A stretch of DNA of 64,000 nt, from assembly GCF_014898055.3 (NCBI RefSeq), contig NW_023601322.1, positions 72,134,740-72,198,739 of the forward strand, written 5' to 3'. Below are positions 57,961-64,000 of this stretch, piece after piece (within the stretch, counting starts at the first letter, position 1; every line of letters starts with the position of its first letter). The translations under genes were made by a program, and so were the position numbers. The notes under the pieces are model-generated. The model had not been told where the DNA came from, did no database searches, and was given only the letters and a program-made list of their open reading frames with translations. This DNA comes from Talpa occidentalis. Its lineage: Eukaryota > Chordata > Mammalia > Eulipotyphla > Talpidae.

Positions 57961-59335
57961 TTTGCCATCGTAATCCCAGGGGCAGCCAGGTGAGACAATC
58001 TGAGAGCACATTATGCACCTGGTCCAACGACCCACTGGGGCAGGCAGACAGTGCTCAGGCAGCATTTGTGGGAACAACGTCCAACACAAGAGACCTACAG
58101 CACCACCCCGTGTATCGGGAACAGGGAACCAGCAGTGACTGGTTGCTGTCATCTTTGCTATGACCTGCTCAGGCACAGTGACTCACCCCTGTCCTCAGGA
58201 CCCATTCAAGAACAGGAGTCAAGCCCATTTGGGGCTGTCCTGTCACTGTTCTGGTGCCTTAGCTTCACCAAGTCACCTGAGGACAAAGTTTTCTCAGTGC
58301 TCAAGAGTGAGCCCCTCGAGTTGCACCTGAGTTTTTCCCCAAGTTCAAAGCTCACTCGCAGCCCACGGCTCCACATCACCTTTGCAGGAGGCCAAACACA
58401 TCATCTCCATCCCTGGAGGCTGGCCAGGGGACCAGAGGGGCCTCCTCCTGTCTCTAGTGTCAGCAAACCAAGCCTTGTCCTGCCTCCTACTCAGGGCCAT
58501 CACCCTTCCTGGTGTGGAGCGAGGGGGCAGAGCTATGATGATTAGCAAGGACCACCAAGACCCACCACCAGCCCAGGCATTTGCAGACAGTTCATGCTTC
58601 CTCCCTTGGCTTGCCCATGACTGCCCCAAACACTTCCTGGTCAATCCCGACCATGCAGCAAAAGCCCTCCCTGCTCTACCACTGGGCAACCTGGCTAGAG
58701 GTTTGATTCCATTAATTTTCATCTTGATAATTGGAAGCAGCTCTCCACCCTGCTTCCGTAGGATTTAATGAGCTACATAACGTCACATTTCCCACTGAGG
58801 CAGCTTAAACCTGCATTTCACCCCAGGGATGCTGCCACTCTATCCTGTCCCTGGGATACCAAGCTGTCCCAAGCCCCCGGCCGTGCCCATGCCAGCAGTC
58901 TTCCTTCCTGGGGTCCAGCCTCCTCGGAGCAGGGCCAGGCTCTCCAACCACCACTGTGCCTCCCACCAACCCCTCGGTAGGAAGCAGAGTAGAATCCTCT
59001 TTGGACCCACGTCCACATTATGGGTAATAAAGGCCTTTATGTGCCTATAAAGCAAAATTCCTGCAAAGCCTTTCCATCTCGACACGCCACGTGCAATAAA
59101 ATGACTGTTGCTCCCACACGGCCCTTGCACGTGCCAGCCTCTACCCACACACACTGCAGCCAGGTGACATCCACCTGACCTACATGTGCACAGGGTTCCA
59201 AATCCCACCAGGCACCTACCACTAAGTAACATGGCCCCATCACTTCAGTGCATCCAGCCTCATTGCCTGCCTCTAGGATGGGGGAGAGGAGGCAAGAGCA
59301 CCTAATTCACCTGACTGTTCTGAAAATCCACTAGG
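57961..59335. other. Single-copy non-coding DNA
   Basis: No repeat or exon recognised. The frames at 58051-58545 (plus), 58345-58722 (minus) and 58840-59232 (minus) have no recognisable domain. Confidence 0.45.
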
Positions 59336-59339
59336 AAGT

Positions 59340-59520
59340 CATTCATTCCTTCAGCCACTGAACAAATACCTACCGAGTCTCTACGCTGTTCCAGGCACAG
59401 ATACAACATTGATTACCAGGATCCAAGATCCATGCCACTTGCTTTCTAGCAGCAAAGTAACACATGAATGAACTTAAACTTCTGATAATGAAGAGGGCCG
59501 CGGAGACAATGGGACAGAGA
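59340..59520. mobile_element. Ancient mammal-wide repeat, family not resolved
   Basis: 'tcattcattccttcagccac', 'aacaaatacctaccgagtct' and 'ctgttccaggcacagataca' resemble an old repeat with a 'ttattgagcacctactatgtg' module. Confidence 0.45.
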
Positions 59521-60519
59521 GTTCATTCGGACTTTTCCCCATGCCAGTTGAGCTATTAGATCTGGGAGCTAATTCAAACTGAGGATGACAATCAAACAAG
59601 TACGTGCATGTGAGCACCAAGTAGCTACAAAACACATCTCCTATGACATTAGGTTACATGCAATTATTCAGAATTGTAGAGTATCACTAGTCACGTGGAT
59701 GTCAGGGTATCAGCCTGAATCACAGAGCACAGCTAGGCTTAGTGACCTGTAAGATGCCTGCAAGGCCCAGAGACTCGGACAGCTTCAGCAATGCTGCCAG
59801 AATCTCTGGACTAGGCTGTTGCCACTTCATTACCATGGGTGCTTTCTGAGGGGCTCAGCCCAGAGATAGATTCTATCCTTGCCCTCAGGTCCTCCTCAGA
59901 GTGACGCAGAATGACACCCTCCAAAGGACCAGGGCCATGTCTCTCCAGTCCACTGTCTGCCACACTGCAGGCGATCTGGATGCATGAAGAAACTAAGCAG
60001 GACTCAGCACATGCTAGAATTGCGGCCCAGGCCCCAAAACAGACCAACCCCACATGCAGGGGCCAAGGGAAGGACCCCCATATTGTCCATATTGGCAGTA
60101 ACACCCAGATAGGGCAAAAGATTCCTGCAACACCTTTCCAGGTCACCGTTCAATAACCAGCTCAAACAGTCCTTGACCATACCCAAGCAGCCCTGCCCAG
60201 CAGCTGAGACAGCAGAGGGGCAGTGAGGCTGCAATGGTCTGCAGCTGTCCCAAGGGAGAAGCTTTGCCCCGTCTGTGTCTCACCTCCTGCAGGGCAGACA
60301 GGTCCATCTGGACCAGGGTATATGACTGGACTTGCGTGCCAGGTCCTAGGTTGGGCAGCTTGACTGGCATGGGGAAAAGCAGCACCGGCCCTGCCATCAG
60401 AGGGGACACCGGGATTTGTGTTTTCATCCCACAAACACCTGTTGTATGTACCCTAGGGCAACATCCCATGGGGAGAAGTCACACCCAGAAAGGGCTCGCT
60501 GCCAGTATGCTGAGAGACA

Positions 60520-61198
60520 AAGCACGTGAGGATGGCCCATATCGAAGTGACCAGGGACAACAAGTATCGGCGAGGGTGTGCACTGTTGCTGGGGATGTAG
60601 ACTGGCCCAGTCACTGTGGAAAACAGTATGGAGGTTTCTCAAATGATAAAAGATCTAGCTTATGACCCAGCAGTTCCACTCCTAGGCATCTATCCGAAAA
60701 ATGCACAACACTAATTCAAAGGGATGCAGGCATACCTACATCCACTGCAGCCCTCTTTACAGCAGCCGAGCCATGGAAACAACCTAAGTGCCCAAGGACC
60801 GAGGAGTGGGCTAAAAAACGAACTCTTGTCATTTGCAGCATCATGGATGGAACGGGAGGGGATGATGCAAAATGAAATAAGTCTGAAGGAGAAACACAAG
60901 TGCCAGATGGTTTCACTCATGTGTGAAATACAGAGAAACACAACAAAGGGTCAGACGGAACCAACCCAAAACAAACCCTAGAAATTGGACTGTAGGGTTG
61001 ATGTTACCAAAGAGGAGGGGTGGGTGGATGGAGAGACGGCGCCCAGCGGACTATGGTGGAAAAGTACGGGTGCCTCGCTGGTGGGTAGAGTGGAAATACA
61101 CATCTGAAAAGGGGTGAACTTCATAGAGTGTTGCAGTTGTAAACAATGATATGCCAATTAAAATTTTTTTTAATTTCAAATAAAACAGAAAAAAAAAC
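60520..61198 (+). mobile_element. 5'-truncated L1, ORF2 tail and 3' UTR
   Basis: 'cactgtggaaaacagtatgg' (about 60615), 'cttatgacccagcagttcca' and 'ccactcctaggcatctatcc' are diagnostic L1 ORF2 landmarks. The frame near 60830-60920 reads SFAASWMEREGMMQNEIS, as at the L1 ORF2 C terminus. The 3' end is A-rich at 61189-61198. It is less diverged than the other L1 pieces here and so younger. No clear target-site duplication was found. Confidence 0.9.
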
Positions 61199-61526
61199 TG
61201 TCTATGGACAGTTTTCATGAAATTAAAAATGGATGCATGGATAGATGGACACTATGGTGGAAAGAGAGAGGCATAGTCAGGAGGCAGGGGAGGCCAGGCT
61301 GGAGGAGGAAGCAGTGTTAGAACAGGTTAAAGGTCAAAATGGAGACCCTTGGGCAGAGGCCTATCAACGCTGACAAGAACTGAGCTGAGAGTGGTGGGTC
61401 AGACAGACACATTCAATAGCTACCCCAGACTGAGTCATTCCAGGACAAGACAGTGAGCAAGGAGGGGCCTTTCCTGAAGCCCTGGGCAGGAGAACGGAGT
61501 CCCAAGGATCAAGAATACCAGCCTTC

Positions 61527-61841
61527 GGGCCTCCCCGGTGGCGCAGCGGTTGGGCGCTGGGTTGCGAAGCTGCCCGCAGCCTCTGCAGCGCCGGTTCGAT
61601 CCCCGGCTGCTCCCCGGCCACCAGAGGAGGGTCCCACATGGCGCGCAGACCTCTCCTGCCGCCCGCTGCTCCCCTCAGCAGTGTACTTCGGTCCTTCTGC
61701 CTGCTCTGCTCCCTGCTCTGGCTCTGGTGAATTCTCTCACCCTCCCGCACTTCTGACTCTACCCAGTGCTTGTATAAACAAACAAATAAATAAATCTTTA
61801 AAAAAAAATTTTTTTTAAATAAAGCAAACAAACAAACAAAA
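61527..61841 (+). mobile_element. tRNA-derived SINE, copy 9 (best preserved)
   Basis: It has an intact-looking Pol III promoter: A box tggcgcagcggttgg (61539-61553) and B box ggttcgatccc (61593-61603). CpGs are retained, and a perfect 16-bp target-site duplication, aagaataccagccttc, lies at 61511-61526 and 61842-61857. It shares sub-family sites with copy 2 ('cggtccttctgcctg', 'gctctggctctggtga'). Just after the B box it has a small internal duplication of ccccggc-type sequence. Its tail is unusual: A9, then T8 (61809-61816), then (CAAA)n before the duplication. Confidence 0.97.
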
Positions 61842-61857
61842 AAGAATACCAGCCTTC

Positions 61858-63155
61858 TTGTAAAGCCTGGGGCAGGTGGTTCACAGAGGCCCTTAGAGAA
61901 AGGGCCACATTCCCTACCCACCACCTGCCATCTTGGGACGCCTCTTCCTCCTCCTTCCTTCAGGATAACCCAGAAACCCAGAGCAGGTGTAGGACCACAG
62001 GAGTCATCTACCTGCCAGGGCCACCCGAGCTCTTTGAGGGTGACTGCTTTTCTGAGAAACTACTAGAACATGCAGAGTGGAGGCTCTGAAGGGTGCGGGG
62101 CCAGGGTGTGGCAGGGCCTGCCCAGGTTGCCCAACCTGCCACAGAGGACTTGGAACAAATGCTTTCACACCCAGCGCAGCCTGCCACCCTTCCTCACCCA
62201 TCTCCAGTGCTCCAGGCAGTCTGACACAGCTGCTTAGCCCCACCTTTCAGTGAGGTCAGGGCATGGGGTCCCACCAGGCCTCGGACCCTCAGACCACACC
62301 CTGCCCACCAGGAAACACCTGGGCCCACACTTGGATTCAGCCCCTTGACAGCTAACTCGTGTCTCATCTGCTCCCGATCCCGGCCCCAGTAAAATCTCTG
62401 ACAAAGAGCCAGAAAAACTAATGCTCCCCACTCCTTTCTAGAATGGAAGGAGAAGGGACTTGTGCCAGCTCAGTTCACACACCTCCACGGCCTGCCCGAG
62501 GTAGAGTCGGTATCACAGCTTCAGAGGAAACCCACATGCGTCTACTCGTCCATCTGTCAGTTCTGCAGGACAGCCTGCATCCTGGCCCCCGAGGCCACAC
62601 AACCAAGAGGACCTCCTCTTCTAGCTCGGTGCCGTCAGCAACCTGAGGACGCCTAGGCAGCTCCACATGCCAGGCAGCGAGGAAGGAGACCACAGAAGAG
62701 AGAGTCCTGCCTGTCTGGCTTGGGGGGAAGCCAGGGAGAAGGTAGCTCAGTCAGAGATAAGCAGCCTCACAAAGCAGGGCCGGAACTGTGGGAGCGCAGA
62801 GGCAGCAGCCGCTGCCAACACTCAGGGGTCAAAGAAGGCTTCACAGAGGCCACCATGCTGAGGTGGACTTGAAGTCACGGGAGGAAGTTACCACATGGGA
62901 AAGAGCATTCCAGGGCCAGAGAAGAGCAGGCCACAGGGAGGTCAAGAGCTGGCAGGCTGTGATGACAAAGACCAGGAGATGGACCAGGACAGGCCTCGGA
63001 GCCTCCTCCCTGCACCCACCGAGCCCTTCTCTAGCCCCACAGTCACCTGCTCGAGTTCCTAGACCTCTCTCCAGGGTTCCCAGCTACTCCCAGCTTCTTG
63101 GTCAGCTCAGGTGCCTCCTAGGATGCAGAGCTTGCAAAGATGGCCCTGCTGGTGT
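61858..63155. other. Single-copy non-coding DNA with an ancient repeat fragment
   Basis: The segment 62870-62990 ('gaaagagcattccagggcca', 'gagaagagcaggccacaggg') belongs to the same old repeat type as 23.5 kb. The 229-codon plus-strand frame at 62788-63477 spans this repeat and a simple repeat, so it is not a gene. Confidence 0.5.
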
Positions 63156-63160
63156 TCAGC

Positions 63161-63190
63161 ATTCATTCATTCACTCACTCACTCATTCAT
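63161..63190 (+). repeat. (ATTC)n / (ACTC)n simple repeat
   Basis: attcattcattcactcactcactcattcat-type tetranucleotide tract. Confidence 0.9.
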
Positions 63191-63499
63191 CCAACTCTCT
63201 CACACAAGCACACTCAATCTCTCACCTGCTAGAACCATCACTGGCTCTGCTCTGCAGCGTGGGAGGTCTGTCCACTCAGTCACGCCTCCTCCCTCAGTCA
63301 CTGCATCCCGTACCATGTGAGTGGAGATGGGGGGCAGCAGATGGCCCACATCCAAGTTACTCTTCCTCCCTTGAGAAGCCATGGCACCTTCTCTACTTCA
63401 CTCATGCAGAGCTGACTGAGGGTACGCAGGAGAGGGGGTGCCACAGTTCCTGCCCTTGGAAAACTCTCAGATTCTGAAATAGAACCACCTCTACCCCTC

Positions 63500-63960
63500 C
63501 CTACCAGAGCTCATTCACTCAACAAATATTTATGAAACTCCTACTCCACTGTCAGCATCCAACAAATATATTCAAACATTTCCACCCTTAATTCACTGCA
63601 ATAAATCCCCGCGCCCCTCAGGAATATTACTCTTAGTCCATGTACTCGTGGCTCACATGTGGGTGCCTGTTGTGCTAGCAAGGTTGCATGCACTAGCCAC
63701 AAAGGTGTGACCCTGACAAGAGGGGTCCTGGCTGACTGTCACACAGGTACACAGTCAGGTCAGCACAAGGAAAATAAACATGGCACTGCTATAGAGTGGT
63801 CATGGGGGTGGGAGAACACTCTAGATAGGATGGTCTGGAGAAGCCTCTCTGAGAGGTGCCATTTGAGCCAAGTGACAGGGAGTTTCCCCTGCAAAATTCT
63901 GGGGACACTGTGCCTCAAATCAGAGCAACAGATAGCACAAAGGACCTAGGCGGGAGTAGG
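63500..63960 (+). mobile_element. Ancient mammal-wide repeat, family not resolved
   Basis: 'cattcactcaacaaatattt' at the left; later 'agagtggtcatgggggtggg', 'gaagcctctctgagaggtgc' and 'catttgagccaagtgacagg' are in the usual order of this common old repeat. It reaches almost to the window end. Confidence 0.5.
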
Positions 63961-64000
63961 AGTGGTTGATTCAAGTAATAGAAGAGTGAGCATAGTGGGT

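Noticed and set aside
61195..61216. 9-bp palindrome aaaactgtc / gacagtttt at the end of the L1 3' tail
   Set aside because: Too short to separate from chance, and no insertion signature around it.
61539..61603. tRNA-like A and B boxes, considered as a tRNA gene
   Set aside because: They belong to the SINE head; flanking target duplications and the A-rich tail show a retroposed SINE, with no tRNA cloverleaf gene context.
61364..61924. 186-codon minus-strand open frame
   Set aside because: Most of it is antisense to SINE copy 9, so it is a repeat artefact.
62788..63477. 229-codon plus-strand open frame, the longest in the window
   Set aside because: It runs through an ancient repeat fragment and a tetranucleotide simple repeat; no domain is recognisable.
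1..64000. CRISPR arrays, operons, phage or bacterial genes
   Set aside because: All repeats are mammalian interspersed or simple repeats. No regularly spaced repeat array or bacterial gene organisation is present.

Overview
The window is eukaryotic, and specifically mammalian, nuclear DNA. The evidence is its dense, nested set of mammal-wide interspersed repeats: L1, L2, MIR, ERVL-MaLR, hAT-Charlie and Tigger-type elements. It also holds nine copies of a tRNA-derived SINE about 260-280 bp long, starting GGGCCTCC and ending in a TAAATAAATCTTT-type tail. Repeats of this kind point to a laurasiatherian mammal. The SINE is not human Alu, rodent B1/B2, pig PRE-1, horse ERE or ruminant Bov-tA. From memory it is closest to camelid (Vic-1-type) SINEs; that species guess is tentative and was not checked against a database.

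I found no protein-coding gene or exon I can support. The open frames are short, overlap on both strands, and lie in repeats or in sequence with no recognisable protein family. The window reads as intergenic or deep-intronic DNA.

Layout. 1-5.0 kb: AT-rich, decayed old L1 (ORF1 relic, reverse-transcriptase relic, ORF2 C-terminal relic, 3' end), cut by two SINEs and a short L1 3'-end insertion. 5.5-8.1 kb: a 204-bp inverted repeat with about 97% identical arms around an old L1-like 3' end with an A26 tail. 8.1-11.9 kb: mostly single-copy, partly CpG-rich DNA. 11.9-15.4 kb: repeat-free AT-rich DNA resembling a conserved regulatory block, with three long G runs. 15.4-30 kb: single-copy DNA with MIR and L2 fragments, a MER2 transposon (20.2 kb), an old L1 3' end (25.8 kb) and a SINE. 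30-36 kb: hAT-like elements, a SINE and an L2. 36-39 kb: a SINE, a possible solo LTR, then an MLT1-like LTR and internal region interrupted by a 73-bp TTAA-flanked palindromic element and another SINE. 39-51 kb: MIRs and single-copy DNA. 51.2-54.35 kb: an L1 ORF1/3'-end (HAL1-like) relic split by a hAT-Charlie transposon that itself contains two SINEs. 54-64 kb: single-copy DNA, a MER5A-like element, an L1 3' end and the best-preserved SINE.

There is no gene system to describe. The clearest biology is the insertion history: old L1/HAL1 and MaLR elements, then DNA transposons, then tRNA-SINEs and short L1 insertions with intact target-site duplications. The observations most worth checking are the miniature piggyBac-like element (37,577-37,649) and the near-identical inverted repeat (5,514-5,717 / 7,878-8,080).
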